NCBI RefSeq assembly: GCF_016648105.1
Contig: NZ_JACVVE010000027.1
Coordinates: 36,153 to 100,152, forward strand
From: Pseudomonas sp. S31
GTDB lineage: Bacteria; Pseudomonadota; Gammaproteobacteria; Pseudomonadales; Pseudomonadaceae
Length of the DNA: 64,000 bases
Reading direction: 5' to 3'
Every line of letters begins with the position of its first letter. Position 1 is the first letter of the stretch. A program made the position numbers and the translations under genes. This document shows, piece after piece, positions 37,612 to 47,270 of the stretch. Below the pieces are notes generated by a model that did no database searches, had not been told where the DNA came from, and saw nothing but the letters and a program-made list of their open reading frames with translations.

Positions 37612-38826
37612 TCACTGGCCAACGCGGGCGCGGGGCGCCTCGTCCAGGGCATGCAGGTGGAAGCTGCGGGCGTAGCCGTGTGGGTCGCTGCCGTCCCAGC
37701 GTGTGCCGTCGATGAGCAGGCTGCTGCGCATGGGCAGCTCGGGGCAGGGGACGGCCACGGCGCTGGCGGCCTCGCGATACAGCGCCAGTTGCTGGACGTC
37801 GCGTGCCACCCCGAGGTAGTCGGGGTCGTCGCGCAGCAGGCCCCAGCGGCGGAACTGGGTCATGAACCACATGCCGTCGGACAGGTAGGGCAGGTTGGCG
37901 CGGCCCTGGTCGAAAACGCGCAGGCCGTGCGGATCCTGCCAGCGGTTGCCGAGGCCGTCCTGGTAGTCGCCCAGCAGACGTGGCTCGATGCTGCTCAGTG
38001 GCGTGTCCAGGAAGGCACTGCCGCTCAACAGTTGTGCCGTGCTGCGGCGGTTTTCCGCGCTTTGCTCGATGAAGCGGCTGGCGGCGAGGATGGCCTTGAT
38101 CAGAGCGCGGGCGCTGTTGGGGTATTGCTCGACGAAGGCGCGGGCACAGCCGAGGACCTTTTCCGGATGGTCCGGCCAGATGGATTGGCTGGTCGCCAGG
38201 GTGAAGCCCTGGCCGCGCGCCACGGCATCGGCCGACCAGGGCTCGCCGACGCAGAAACCATCGATGCGCCCGGCTTCCAGGTGGGCTAGCATCTGCGCGG
38301 GCGGCACTACCACGCTGTCGACGTCGTGCAATGGGTGGATGCCCTGGCTGGCCAGCCAGTAGTAGAGCCACATGGCATGGGTGCCGGTGGGGAAGGTCTG
38401 GGCGAAGGTCATGCGTGCGCCATGCTGGTGCGCTTGCCGCGCCAGTGCTTCAGGGCTGGTCACGCCTTTGCGTTGCAGCGCCGGCGACAGGTTGATCGCC
38501 TGGCCGTTCTGGTTCAGGCCCATCAGTACCGCCATGGAGCTGGCCGGCACGCCGCCGATGCCCAGGTGCACGGCATACACGAGGCCATACAGGCAGTGGG
38601 CGGCATCCAGCTCGCCGCTGACCAGCTTGTCACGCAAGCCGGCCCAGGAGTTCTGGCGCTTGAGGTTGAGGGTCAGGCCGAATTGCTGGGCAAAGCCCTG
38701 GGTGGCTGCGACCACCACCGAGGCGCAATCGGTCAGGGCCATGAAGCCGATGTCGAGGCTGGGCTTTTCCGGGGCATCGCTGCCGTTGAGCCAAGCCAGG
38801 GGTGTTGCCAGGTGGGACGTGTTCAC
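37612..38826 (-). CDS. nasS: Nitrate sensor NasS (NrtA-like)
   Basis: This protein resembles the periplasmic nitrate-binding proteins NrtA/CmpA but lacks a signal peptide, as expected for the cytoplasmic sensor NasS. The start is GTG at 38826 (MNTSHLATPLAWLNGSD), preceded by AGGAATCCT; it gives 404 aa. Family segments are LDIGFMALTDCASVVVAATQ, VSGELDAAHCLYGLVYAVHL and GEPWSADAVARG. It is the first gene of nasST, and the gene pair regulates nasA directly downstream. Divergent from pyrD with a shared 139-base gap. Confidence 0.93.
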   Translation of the reverse strand: MNTSHLATPLAWLNGSDAPEKPSLDIGFMALTDCASVVVAATQGFAQQFGLTLNLKRQNSWAGLRDKLVSGELDAAHCLYGLVYAVHLGIGGVPASSMAVLMGLNQNGQAINLSPALQRKGVTSPEALARQAHQHGARMTFAQTFPTGTHAMWLYYWLASQGIHPLHDVDSVVVPPAQMLAHLEAGRIDGFCVGEPWSADAVARGQGFTLATSQSIWPDHPEKVLGCARAFVEQYPNSARALIKAILAASRFIEQSAENRRSTAQLLSGSAFLDTPLSSIEPRLLGDYQDGLGNRWQDPHGLRVFDQGRANLPYLSDGMWFMTQFRRWGLLRDDPDYLGVARDVQQLALYREAASAVAVPCPELPMRSSLLIDGTRWDGSDPHGYARSFHLHALDEAPRARVGQ

Positions 38827-38926
38827 AGGATTCCTCGCCCGTACTGAATAGGCAGTGTCCCAGCCACGAAGCAACCCATGTGCCAAGCGCCCCGAGGATT
38901 TGCTGTCATGCCAGCCCGGCGCTGGC

Positions 38927-38932
38927 TATAAT
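38927..38932 (+). promoter_or_regulatory. pyrD -10 box
   Basis: A perfect TATAAT lies 33 bases before the pyrD ATG. The best -35 at 17 bases is poor (TGTCAT), so only the -10 is convincing. Confidence 0.5.
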
Positions 38933-38965
38933 CGCCCCCTCACTCACCCCGAGCCTCGCCTGCCC

Positions 38966-39991
38966 ATGTATACCCTGGCCCGCCAGTTGCTGTTCAAGCT
39001 TTCTCCGGAAACCTCCCACGACCTGTCCCTGGACCTGATCGGTGCCGGTGGCCGTCTCGGCCTCAACGGCATGCTGTGCAAGCGTCCGGCGGCGCTGCCG
39101 GTGAGTGTCATGGGCTTGAACTTCGCCAATCCGGTGGGCCTGGCCGCTGGCCTGGACAAGAACGGTGCGGCCATCGACGGCTTCGCCCAGCTGGGCTTCG
39201 GCTTCGTCGAGATCGGTACCGTGACACCGCGACCGCAGCCGGGCAATCCCAAGCCGCGGCTGTTCCGCCTGCCCGAGGCCACGGCGATCATCAACCGCAT
39301 GGGCTTCAACAACCTGGGTGTCGATCACCTGCTCGAGCGCGTTCGTGCTTCGCGCTACGACGGCGTGCTGGGCATCAACATCGGCAAGAACTTCGACACC
39401 GCGGTCGAGCGGGCGGTGGACGACTACCTGATCTGCCTCGAAAAGGTCTACAACGCGGCCAGCTACATCACCGTCAACGTCAGCTCGCCGAACACCCCTG
39501 GCCTGCGCAGCCTGCAGTTCGGCGACTCGCTCAAGCAATTGCTCGACGCCCTGGCCGCGCGCCGCGAGCAACTGGCCAGCGAACACGGCAAACGCGTGCC
39601 GCTGGCGATCAAGATCGCACCGGACATGAGCGACGAGGAAACCGCCCTGGTGGCCAGTGCATTGCTGGAATCGGGAATGGATGCCGTCATCGCCACCAAC
39701 ACCACCCTGGGCCGCGAAGGGGTCGAAGGGCTGGAGCATGGTGGCGAGGCCGGTGGCCTGTCGGGTGCGCCGGTACTGGAGAAGAGCACCCACACGGTCA
39801 AGGTGCTGGCCGGGGAGTTGGCCGGCAAGATGCCGATCATCGCGGCCGGTGGAATCACCGAGGGGCGCCATGCGGCCGAGAAAATTGCCGCCGGTGCGAG
39901 CCTGGTGCAGATCTATTCGGGCTTCATCTACAAGGGGCCGGCGTTGATTCGCGAAGCGGTGGACGCCATCGCGGCGATGCCGAGGGGTTGA
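38966..39991 (+). CDS. pyrD: Dihydroorotate dehydrogenase (quinone)
   Basis: This class 2 membrane-associated flavoenzyme oxidises dihydroorotate to orotate in pyrimidine synthesis. The N-terminal amphipathic helix MYTLARQLLFKLSPETSHDL marks the quinone-linked class. Core motifs are NPVGLAAGLDKNG, ITVNVSSPNTPGLRSLQ with the catalytic Ser region, and IIAAGGITEGRHAAEKIAAG. The ATG at 38966 gives 341 aa, the standard length, although the frame is open 37 codons upstream. A strong hairpin follows the stop. Confidence 0.96.
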   Translation: MYTLARQLLFKLSPETSHDLSLDLIGAGGRLGLNGMLCKRPAALPVSVMGLNFANPVGLAAGLDKNGAAIDGFAQLGFGFVEIGTVTPRPQPGNPKPRLFRLPEATAIINRMGFNNLGVDHLLERVRASRYDGVLGINIGKNFDTAVERAVDDYLICLEKVYNAASYITVNVSSPNTPGLRSLQFGDSLKQLLDALAARREQLASEHGKRVPLAIKIAPDMSDEETALVASALLESGMDAVIATNTTLGREGVEGLEHGGEAGGLSGAPVLEKSTHTVKVLAGELAGKMPIIAAGGITEGRHAAEKIAAGASLVQIYSGFIYKGPALIREAVDAIAAMPRG

Positions 39992-40000
39992 AAGCGGCAT

Positions 40001-40026
40001 AAAAAAGGGCCCCGTCAAGGGGCCCC
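40001..40026 (-). terminator. Terminator for rmf, also after pyrD
   Basis: GGGGCCCC-type arms around TTGA on the minus strand are followed by TTTTTT, a strong terminator for rmf. On the plus strand the same stem has no T-run, so it would end pyrD less efficiently. Confidence 0.85.
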
Positions 40027-40086
40027 TGGGCCTTAGCCCGCCGCCCGGATGGGGCGCGCATGGTGACTCGAATTCAATGTCCTCGT

Positions 40087-40302
40087 TCAGCCAACGGCGT
40101 GATTTTCGTTGAGTCTATGGATGCCAGCGGTGCCAGTCATTCCGTCCCAGTTATCACCGCGACCTTCGCGCCAGCCGTTGATCCAGGCTTGGCGAACAGA
40201 AGGAAGATTGAAGGGGCAAAGTTCGCGGGATTTGCCGGTGACCCCGTATTGGTAGCCACGTGAATATGCTCTTTCCAACGGATCACGCTTAAGTCTTCTC
40301 AT
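40087..40302 (-). CDS. rmf: Ribosome modulation factor
   Basis: This 71-aa basic protein dimerises 70S ribosomes into inactive 100S particles in stationary phase. The sequence MRRLKRDPLERAYSRGYQYG followed by GKSRELCPFNLPSVRQAWIN is the highly conserved RMF core. GAGGG precedes the ATG. It is convergent with pyrD, and a long structured leader lies upstream. Confidence 0.96.
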   Translation of the reverse strand: MRRLKRDPLERAYSRGYQYGVTGKSRELCPFNLPSVRQAWINGWREGRGDNWDGMTGTAGIHRLNENHAVG

Positions 40303-40480
40303 AGGGTGTTGCCCTCACTTGTTGACTGTAATGTCCCGTCGGCCTCTCCGAGGCCGGGCAGAATCTTTCTGCCGGTGTGCGCTCGCTGCCGGCGTGGCGA
40401 GCTGAAAGTGCCGCCTCATTGCGAAGTGGCCTGAGACCAGTTCTATCGAAAGCAGATCGCCCTGGGAATGATCGATTTGT
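40303..40480 (-). ncRNA. Structured rmf leader (candidate rmf RNA motif)
   Basis: The region ahead of rmf contains three consecutive hairpins: CGGCCTC/GAGGCCG at 40339-40355, CCGG(G)CAGAA/TTCTGCCGG at 40353-40374, and GCTCGC/GCGAGC at 40381-40402. The first two share three bases, so they could be alternative folds. A conserved rmf RNA motif upstream of rmf in Pseudomonas has been described from comparative genomics; position and density of structure fit, but I have not matched the consensus model. Confidence 0.65.
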
Positions 40481-40865
40481 CATAAGGACGTAACCTTTCA
40501 TAGGGTGAGAGGATAAGTAAATAAATGTGATTCAACCTCGCCAACCCTTGAGCCGCCTATGGCCGGGGTTTGCTCGAGGTCATTGGCGTTTTGCCATGGT
40601 TGCCATGGCTTACAAGGACATATCTGGTAATGCGACGAAGGGTCACATCCGCCCCGTGTCACCGGAAATTATTCGTACTGCCTGATGATCTAAGCTGTCT
40701 TTGCCACCCGGCAGGCAGCCAAATGCACCAGGCGGCCCGGCCTGACCGTTGCGCAGCGTGCGTAGCGGCAGCCACCCGGACGCTTGCAGGAAAAGCGTTC
40801 GGGCAAACATCGGCAAGGCGATGCGTCGCCTCGTCACACAAACAGCCCAAGGCTCTGGAAAACTC
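40481..40865. other. Intergenic region between rmf leader and rlmL
   Basis: This is about 385 bases without a supported gene. The first 60 bases are AT-rich (GGATAAGTAAATAAATG) and probably hold the rmf promoter on the minus strand. The rest has several short frames on both strands with no coding bias or ribosome sites. The rlmL promoter must lie here. Confidence 0.5.
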
Positions 40866-43058
40866 ATGTCGGACCGTTTCGAACTCTATCTCACCTGCCC
40901 CAAAGGCCTTGAAGGCCTGCTCGCCGAAGAGGCCAAGGGCCTGGGCCTGGAGGATGTGCGCGAGCACACCTCGGCCATCCGCGGCGCCGCCGACATGGAA
41001 ACCGCCTACCGCCTGTGTCTCTGGTCGCGCCTGGCCAACCGCGTGCTGCTGGTGCTCAAGCGCTTCGCCATGAAGAACGCCGACGATCTCTACGACGGCG
41101 TGCATGCCGTCGACTGGGCCGACCACCTGGCGGCCGATGGCACCCTGGCAGTGGAATTCAGTGGCCACGGCTCGGGCATCGACAACACCCATTTCGGCGC
41201 GCTGAAGGTCAAGGACGCCATCGTCGACAAGCTGCGCAACCGCGAAGGCCTGCGCCCGTCGGTGGAAAAAATCGACCCGGACGTGCGCGTGCACCTGCGC
41301 CTGGACCGCGGCGAGGCGATCCTTTCGCTCGATCTGTCTGGCCACAGCCTGCACCAGCGCGGCTACCGCCTGCAGCAGGGCGCCGCGCCGCTCAAGGAAA
41401 ACCTCGCCGCCGCGGTATTGATCCGCGCCGGCTGGCCGCGCATCGCCGCCGCCGGCGGGGCGCTGGCCGACCCGATGTGTGGTGTCGGTACGTTCCTGGT
41501 CGAGGCGGCGATGATCGCGGCCGACATGGCTCCCAACCTCAAGCGCGAGCGCTGGGGGTTTACCGCCTGGCTCGGCCATGTGCCGGCGCTGTGGCGCAAG
41601 GTGCATGACGAAGCCCAGGTGCGTGCCGAGGCCGGCCTGGCCAAGCCGCCGCTGTGGATTCGCGGCTACGAGGCCGACCCACGGCTGATCCAGCCGGGGC
41701 GCAACAACGTCGAGCGCGCCGGGCTGGGCGACTGGGTGAAGATCTACCAGGGCGAGGTCGCCAGCTTCGAGCCGCGTCCAGACCAGAACCAGAAAGGCCT
41801 GGTGATCAGCAACCCGCCCTATGGCGAACGCCTGGGCGATGAAGCCAGCCTGCTGTACCTCTATCAGAACCTTGGTGAACGCTTGCGCCAGGCCTGCATG
41901 GGGTGGGAAGCGGCGGTGTTCACCGGCGCGCCCGAGCTGGGCAAGCGCATGGGTATCCGCAGCCACAAGCAATACGCGTTCTGGAACGGCGCCTTGCCGT
42001 GCAAGCTGCTGCTGTTCAAGGTGCAGCCTGACCAGTTCGTCACCGGCGAGCGCCGCGAGGCCCAGGCCGACGATGACCAGCCACGTAGCCGCGAGGCCAT
42101 CGCCAGCGAACCGGCGCGCCTCTCGGAAGGCGCGCAGATGTTCGCCAACCGCCTGCAGAAGAACTTCAAGCAGCTCGGCAAATGGGCGCGCCGCGAGCAG
42201 GTCGGCTGCTACCGCGTGTACGATGCCGACATGCCCGAGTACGCCCTGGCGGTCGACCTGTACCAGGACTGGGTGCATGTGCAGGAATACGCGGCACCGC
42301 GTTCGGTAGACCCGGAAAAAGCCCAGGCGCGCCTGCTCGACGCCTTGTCGGCGATACCCCAGGCGCTGGGCGTCGACCCACAGCGCGTGGTGCTCAAGCG
42401 TCGCGAGCGCCAGAGCGGTACCCGTCAATACGAGCGCCAGGGCACCGAAGGGCGCTTCATGGAGGTCGTCGAGGGTGGCGTCAAGCTGCTGGTCAACCTC
42501 ACCGACTACCTCGACACCGGTTTGTTCCTCGACCACCGGCCTATGCGCATGCGCATCCAGCGCGAGGCGGCTGGCAAGCGTTTCCTCAACCTGTTCTGCT
42601 ACACCGCTACCGCCACCGTGCATGCGGCCAAGGGCGGTGCCCGCAGCACCACCAGCGTCGACTTGTCCAAGACCTATCTGGACTGGGCCCGGCGTAACCT
42701 GTCGCTGAACGGCTTTTCCGAGCGCAACCGTCTCGAGCAGGGTGACGTGATGGCCTGGCTGGAGGCCAACCGCGACAGCTACGAGCTGATCTTCATCGAC
42801 CCGCCGACCTTCTCCAACTCCAAGCGCATGGAAGGGGTGTTCGACGTGCAGCGCGACCACGTGCAGTTGCTGGACCTTGCCATGGCGCGCCTGGCGCCTG
42901 GCGGCGTGCTGTATTTCTCCAACAACTTCCGCAAGTTCCAGCTCGACGAGCACTTGATGGCCCGTTACGCCGTGGAGGAAATCAGCGCCCAGACCCTGGA
43001 CCCGGACTTCGCTCGCAACAATCGCATCCACCGCGCCTGGCGCCTGCAGCTGCGCTGA
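40866..43058 (+). CDS. rlmL: Bifunctional 23S rRNA methyltransferase RlmKL
   Basis: This 730-aa enzyme methylates G2445 (N2) and G2069 (N7) of 23S rRNA with two fused methyltransferases. A THUMP domain occupies residues 40-155. The first catalytic domain has DPMCGVGTFLVEAA and the NPPYGERLG motif. The second has LNLFCYTATATVHAAKGGAR and IDPPTFSNSKRM. The ATG at 40866 starts MSDRFELYLTCPKGLEG as in homologues. Length is standard. Confidence 0.97.
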   Translation: MSDRFELYLTCPKGLEGLLAEEAKGLGLEDVREHTSAIRGAADMETAYRLCLWSRLANRVLLVLKRFAMKNADDLYDGVHAVDWADHLAADGTLAVEFSGHGSGIDNTHFGALKVKDAIVDKLRNREGLRPSVEKIDPDVRVHLRLDRGEAILSLDLSGHSLHQRGYRLQQGAAPLKENLAAAVLIRAGWPRIAAAGGALADPMCGVGTFLVEAAMIAADMAPNLKRERWGFTAWLGHVPALWRKVHDEAQVRAEAGLAKPPLWIRGYEADPRLIQPGRNNVERAGLGDWVKIYQGEVASFEPRPDQNQKGLVISNPPYGERLGDEASLLYLYQNLGERLRQACMGWEAAVFTGAPELGKRMGIRSHKQYAFWNGALPCKLLLFKVQPDQFVTGERREAQADDDQPRSREAIASEPARLSEGAQMFANRLQKNFKQLGKWARREQVGCYRVYDADMPEYALAVDLYQDWVHVQEYAAPRSVDPEKAQARLLDALSAIPQALGVDPQRVVLKRRERQSGTRQYERQGTEGRFMEVVEGGVKLLVNLTDYLDTGLFLDHRPMRMRIQREAAGKRFLNLFCYTATATVHAAKGGARSTTSVDLSKTYLDWARRNLSLNGFSERNRLEQGDVMAWLEANRDSYELIFIDPPTFSNSKRMEGVFDVQRDHVQLLDLAMARLAPGGVLYFSNNFRKFQLDEHLMARYAVEEISAQTLDPDFARNNRIHRAWRLQLR

Positions 43059-43150
43059 GAGGCGCGGGCTTGCGCGACTGATGGCCAATAGCTATAACTT
43101 GCTCAGGGCCGAGATAATTTCGCAGGACGCTGACGTGACGAGATGGTGCT

Positions 43151-45520
43151 ATGTCCAAGGTGCGTGCGAAGTGGCCCGGTCAAGGCAGGTTCAACCCGCC
43201 GGCCTGGGGTGTGGCGCTGGTGGTGCTGGTGGCGGGTGGCTTGCTTTCGGCGGCGCTCGCCCTGGGGGCGCAGGATCTGTACAAGCAGAAGCTGCGCCAG
43301 CGTTTCGAGTCGCTGGCGGGCGAGCGCTATAGCCGTCTGGCCGAGCGGCTCGATGGGCAGGAGCAGCGCCTGGACGGCCTGCGCCGCTTCTTCAACTATT
43401 CCGATGTCATCACCCCTCACGAATTCGATGGCTTCGCACGGCCGCTGCTGCAGCGCACCCAGGCCTACTCGTGGGCGCCGCGGGTCGAGCAGGGGCAGCG
43501 CGAGGCGTTCGAGCGCCAAGCCAGTGCCTGGTTGGGCCGCGCCTATGTGATCCGCGATCGGGATGCCCAGGGCAACTGGCAGCCGGCACCGGCACGCACG
43601 GTGCATTTCCCGGTGTTCTACAGTCAGGCAGCCAACCTGCTCGAGCAACCCTACGGGCTCGACCTGGCCGGCCAGCCAATGCGCCAGTCGGCCCTGGCGC
43701 GCGCCTCCACGCCGGGCAGCATGGCCGTCTCGGCCCCCCTGGACCTGATCAATATGCCCTCGGAGCACACTCGGGGGGTGCTGATGGTCGCGCCGGTTTT
43801 CGCCGAGGACCAGGATCAGAGCCCGCCGCTGGGCTACGTGATGGCGGTGCTGAGCATGCGTCAGCTGCTGGGCGAGGGGCTATCCGGGCCGGCTGACGAC
43901 AACCTGGTGGTGAAGGTGGTCGATCCCTCCGGCCTGGGCGGTGGCGAGGTGCTGTTCGACTCGGGTAATGCGCTGGCGCCGTTGTCATTGTCCAGCGCCT
44001 ACGTCTTGCACCTGGCCGACCATCATTACCGGCTCGACATCCGCCCCAGCCTGGTTTTCTTCAATGCCAACCGCTCTGCTGTCGCGCTGGTGCTCGCTGT
44101 GCTCGGCGGGCTGCTCAGCCTGCTGCTCAGCGCCTTGCTCTACAGCTTGTTCAGCCAGCGACAGCGGGCCCTGGCGGTGGTCGAGCAGCGTACCGCCGAG
44201 CTGCGGATCAGCGAGCAGACGTTGCGCGACACCCACAACCAACTGCGCAGTGTGCTCGATGCCGCCACCCAGGTGGCGATCATCGCGACCAGCCTCAAGG
44301 GCCTGATCACCACCTTCAACGCCGGCGCCGAACGCATGCTGTGCCATGCCGCCAGCGACGTGGTCGGGCAGATGCGTCTGGAGGCTCTGGTGTTGCCCAG
44401 CGAGCTCGACAGCCGCGCCCATGCCTTGCACCTGCGCCATGGGCGCGAATGCGAGGCGTTGTTGCAAGAGGGCAGTGGCGAGCCCATGGAATGGACATTG
44501 CTGCGCAAGGACGGCAGCCAGCTGCTGGCCAACATGCTGGTGACTGCAGTGATCGACGAGCAGGGCCTGTGGGTGGGGTATCTGGCGATCTGCATCGATG
44601 TCACCGAGCGCCGTCGGGTGCACGAAGCCCTGGCTTCACGCGACCGCCTGCTGGAAAAGCTCAGCGACGAGGTGCCGGGCGGCATCTACCAGTATCGCCT
44701 GGATGCCGACGGCCATTCGTGTTTTCCCTATGCCAGTGAGGGGCTGTACGACATCTATGAGGTCGACTTGCAGGTGCTGCGTGAGGACGCCTCGGCGGTG
44801 TTCGAGCGTATTCACCCCGACGACCTGGAGCGCGTGCGCCGTTCGGTGCGCTACTCGGCCGAGCACCTGACGCCGTGGCGCGAGGAATATCGGGTCTGCC
44901 TGCCACGTGCGGGCCTGCGCTGGGTGCGGGGCGAGGCGACGCCCGAAGGCGGGGCGCAGCACGATTTCACGCTGTGGCATGGCTACCTGACCGACATTTC
45001 CGATCTGAAGCGGGTCGAGGAAGAGTTGCGTGCCCTGTCGGTCACCGATGCCCTGACCGGCATCCACAACCGTCGCTATTTCCAGGATCGCCTCAAGGCC
45101 GAGCTCGATCGAGCGCAGCGCGACGGTACGGAACTGGCGGTGATCATGCTCGATATCGACCATTTCAAGCGCATAAACGACCGCTTCGGCCATGCGGCGG
45201 GCGACCAGGTGCTACGCAGCCTGTGCCAGCGTATCGGCCATCGCCTGCGGCGTACCGATGTGTTCTGCCGGCTGGGCGGCGAGGAGTTCATGGTGCTGTG
45301 CCCGGGCGCCAGTGCCGCGCAGGCGCGCATGCTGGCGCTGGAGCTGTGGCAGAGCGTGCGGGGGATGCCGGTGGAGAACGTGTGCCAGGTCACGGCGAGT
45401 TTCGGTGTGGCGGGCTGGCGCCCCGGGGAGGGCGCCGATGCGTTGCTGCTGCGTGCCGACGCCGGGGTGTATGCGGCCAAGCAGGCTGGGCGCGACCGGG
45501 TCGAGGGTGGGGTGGGCTGA
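43151..45520 (+). CDS. CHASE/PAS diguanylate cyclase
   Basis: This 789-aa membrane sensor makes cyclic di-GMP. A first helix (GVALVVLVAGGLLSAALALG), a periplasmic CHASE domain (about residues 60-270) and a second helix (VALVLAVLGGLLSLLLSALLYSL) are followed by two PAS/PAC units and a C-terminal GGDEF domain. The active site reads GGEEF (residues 709-713), and RRTD at 700-703 is an intact inhibitory I-site with the usual five-residue spacing, so the cyclase should be active and product-inhibited. The ligand of the CHASE domain is unknown. It stands alone after rlmL. Confidence 0.92.
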   Translation: MSKVRAKWPGQGRFNPPAWGVALVVLVAGGLLSAALALGAQDLYKQKLRQRFESLAGERYSRLAERLDGQEQRLDGLRRFFNYSDVITPHEFDGFARPLLQRTQAYSWAPRVEQGQREAFERQASAWLGRAYVIRDRDAQGNWQPAPARTVHFPVFYSQAANLLEQPYGLDLAGQPMRQSALARASTPGSMAVSAPLDLINMPSEHTRGVLMVAPVFAEDQDQSPPLGYVMAVLSMRQLLGEGLSGPADDNLVVKVVDPSGLGGGEVLFDSGNALAPLSLSSAYVLHLADHHYRLDIRPSLVFFNANRSAVALVLAVLGGLLSLLLSALLYSLFSQRQRALAVVEQRTAELRISEQTLRDTHNQLRSVLDAATQVAIIATSLKGLITTFNAGAERMLCHAASDVVGQMRLEALVLPSELDSRAHALHLRHGRECEALLQEGSGEPMEWTLLRKDGSQLLANMLVTAVIDEQGLWVGYLAICIDVTERRRVHEALASRDRLLEKLSDEVPGGIYQYRLDADGHSCFPYASEGLYDIYEVDLQVLREDASAVFERIHPDDLERVRRSVRYSAEHLTPWREEYRVCLPRAGLRWVRGEATPEGGAQHDFTLWHGYLTDISDLKRVEEELRALSVTDALTGIHNRRYFQDRLKAELDRAQRDGTELAVIMLDIDHFKRINDRFGHAAGDQVLRSLCQRIGHRLRRTDVFCRLGGEEFMVLCPGASAAQARMLALELWQSVRGMPVENVCQVTASFGVAGWRPGEGADALLLRADAGVYAAKQAGRDRVEGGVG

Positions 45521-45533
45521 CACCTGCCGTGTA

Positions 45534-45600
45534 GGCGCGGCGCTTCGCCGCTGCGATTTACCCGCGAACCGGGCGCTGCGGGTCCTGCCTGGACCCGCGA
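45534..45600. repeat. Degenerate REP-like hairpin region
   Basis: The segment between the cyclase and dacB contains GCGGCG-CTT-CGCCGC, a TTTACCCGCGAA remnant of the REP, and a GCGGGTCC/GGACCCGC pair. It is probably a decayed repeat that doubles as a convergent termination region. Confidence 0.5.
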
Positions 45601-45625
45601 CGACCCTGGAGACAACAGGCGCGGG

Positions 45626-47083
45626 TCAGTTGGCCGCCGTGCTGTCGGCCGCTTTCGGTTGGCGGTACAGGTCCAGCAGCACCTGGTCGAGCACTTGCGA
45701 GGCGCCCCAGGGTTTCGGGTCATTGAGGATCGCCGCCACCGCCCAGGTGTGGCCATTGTTGTCGCGGCTGAAACCAGCAATCGCCCGCACCGTGTTCAGG
45801 GTGCCGGTCTTGATGTGCCCTTCGCCGGTCATCGCCGTGCGCTTCAGGCGCTTGCGCATGGTGCCGTCCATGCCCACCAGCGGCATCGAGCTGATGAACT
45901 CCGCCGAATATGGGCTCTTCCAGGCCGCCTGCAGCAGCGCCGCCATCTCGCGGGTGCTGACCCGCTCGGCCCGCGACAGGCCCGAGCCATTCTCCATCAC
46001 CAGGTGCGGCGCGGTGATGCCCTTCTTGGCCAGCCACTGGCGTACCACGCGCTGCGCGGCACGGGCGTCGTCGCCATCGGCATCGGTGCGGAACTGCGCG
46101 CCCAGGCTCAGGAACAACTGCTGGGCCATGGTGTTGTTGCTGTACTTGTTGATGTCGCGAATGACTTCGACCAGGTCGGGCGAGAAGGCCCGCGCCAGCA
46201 GGCGCGCGCTCTTTGGCACGTTTTCGACGCGGTCGCGGCCCTGGATGCTGCCACCCAGTTCGCTCCAGATCGCCCGCACGGCGCCGGCGGCGTAGGTCGG
46301 GTGGTCGAGCAGCGACAGGTAGGTCTGGGAGTTGCAACCGTCACCGAGCTGGCCGCTGACCGTCACCGTGATGCCGTCGGCCTGGGTCACCGGGTTGTAG
46401 CGCACATCACCGCTGCACTGCTTGGACGCCACGGGCTTGACCTGGTTGTCGATGCGGATGCTGGCGATCGGCGGCTCGACGGCGACAGTGATCTTGCCGC
46501 CATCGTTGCGGGTCACGAAGCGCAATGCCTTGAGGTTGACCATCAGCGAGTCGGGCTTTACCAGGAACGGCTTGTTGACGTCGCCGCCGTCGTCATCGAA
46601 CTGGGGCAGGTTGGGCTGCACGAAATGGCTGCGGTCCAGCACCAGGTCGCCGGTGACGGTGCGCACACCGTTGGCGCGCAGGTCGCGCATCAGCAACCAG
46701 AGTTTTTCCATGTTCAGCTTGGGGTCGCCGCCACCCTTGAGGTAGAGGTTGCCGTTGAGCACGCCGTTGCTCAGCGTGCCATCGGTGTAGAACTCGGTCT
46801 TCCACTGGAAGGTCGGGCCGAGCAGTTCGAGTGCCGCGTAGGTGGTGACCAGCTTCATGGTCGAGGCCGGGTTGACCGACGCATCGGCATTGAACACCGT
46901 GGCGGTACCTGGGCCGTCGAGTGGCAGCATCACCAGCGACAGGGCGTTGTCCTGCAGCTTGTTGGCCTTCAGGGCCTGTTGCACCTTGGGGGGCAGGGTA
47001 GTGTTGACGGCAGCGGCCTGGCTGGGGAGTGCCAGCGGCAACAGCAGGCTGGCAAGAAAGAGAGGACGGAGCGATTTGATCAT
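45626..47083 (-). CDS. dacB: D-alanyl-D-alanine carboxypeptidase/endopeptidase (PBP4)
   Basis: This class C penicillin-binding protein trims and cleaves peptidoglycan cross-links in the periplasm. The three motifs are present: SxxK as STMK in NPASTMKLVT, SxN as SNN in KYSNNTMAQQ, and KTG in HIKTGTLN. The ATG at 47083 starts a clear signal peptide (MIKSLRPLFLASLLLPLALPSQAAA) and gives 485 aa. The frame is open 31 codons upstream, but that extension would bury the signal peptide. In P. aeruginosa loss of dacB raises AmpC expression. Confidence 0.94.
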   Translation of the reverse strand: MIKSLRPLFLASLLLPLALPSQAAAVNTTLPPKVQQALKANKLQDNALSLVMLPLDGPGTATVFNADASVNPASTMKLVTTYAALELLGPTFQWKTEFYTDGTLSNGVLNGNLYLKGGGDPKLNMEKLWLLMRDLRANGVRTVTGDLVLDRSHFVQPNLPQFDDDGGDVNKPFLVKPDSLMVNLKALRFVTRNDGGKITVAVEPPIASIRIDNQVKPVASKQCSGDVRYNPVTQADGITVTVSGQLGDGCNSQTYLSLLDHPTYAAGAVRAIWSELGGSIQGRDRVENVPKSARLLARAFSPDLVEVIRDINKYSNNTMAQQLFLSLGAQFRTDADGDDARAAQRVVRQWLAKKGITAPHLVMENGSGLSRAERVSTREMAALLQAAWKSPYSAEFISSMPLVGMDGTMRKRLKRTAMTGEGHIKTGTLNTVRAIAGFSRDNNGHTWAVAAILNDPKPWGASQVLDQVLLDLYRQPKAADSTAAN

Positions 47084-47270
47084 GTGTGATAAATACCCTG
47101 CGGACGAGGGAGAAAGACATTGGGGCTGTAAGGAATGATGGCCCCAGGACGAAATATAGTGCGCATTATGCCCCAAGCGTGGCCGCGGTGAACCCTGTTC
47201 GACGGAAAAGGCCCGAATGGCAGCGGAAACTGGTAAAGTGCCGCGCGTTAATACTCAAGAGGATTGTTTC

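Noticed and set aside
38843..38858. Sigma-54 promoter for nasS (minus-strand TGGCTG-N5-CTGCC)
   Set aside because: GG and GC spacing is right but the -24 and -12 boxes each miss two consensus bases; too weak to claim.
40289..40501. A 70-codon frame overlapping the rmf leader and start
   Set aside because: No ribosome site or conservation that I can see; the region is better explained as a structured leader RNA.
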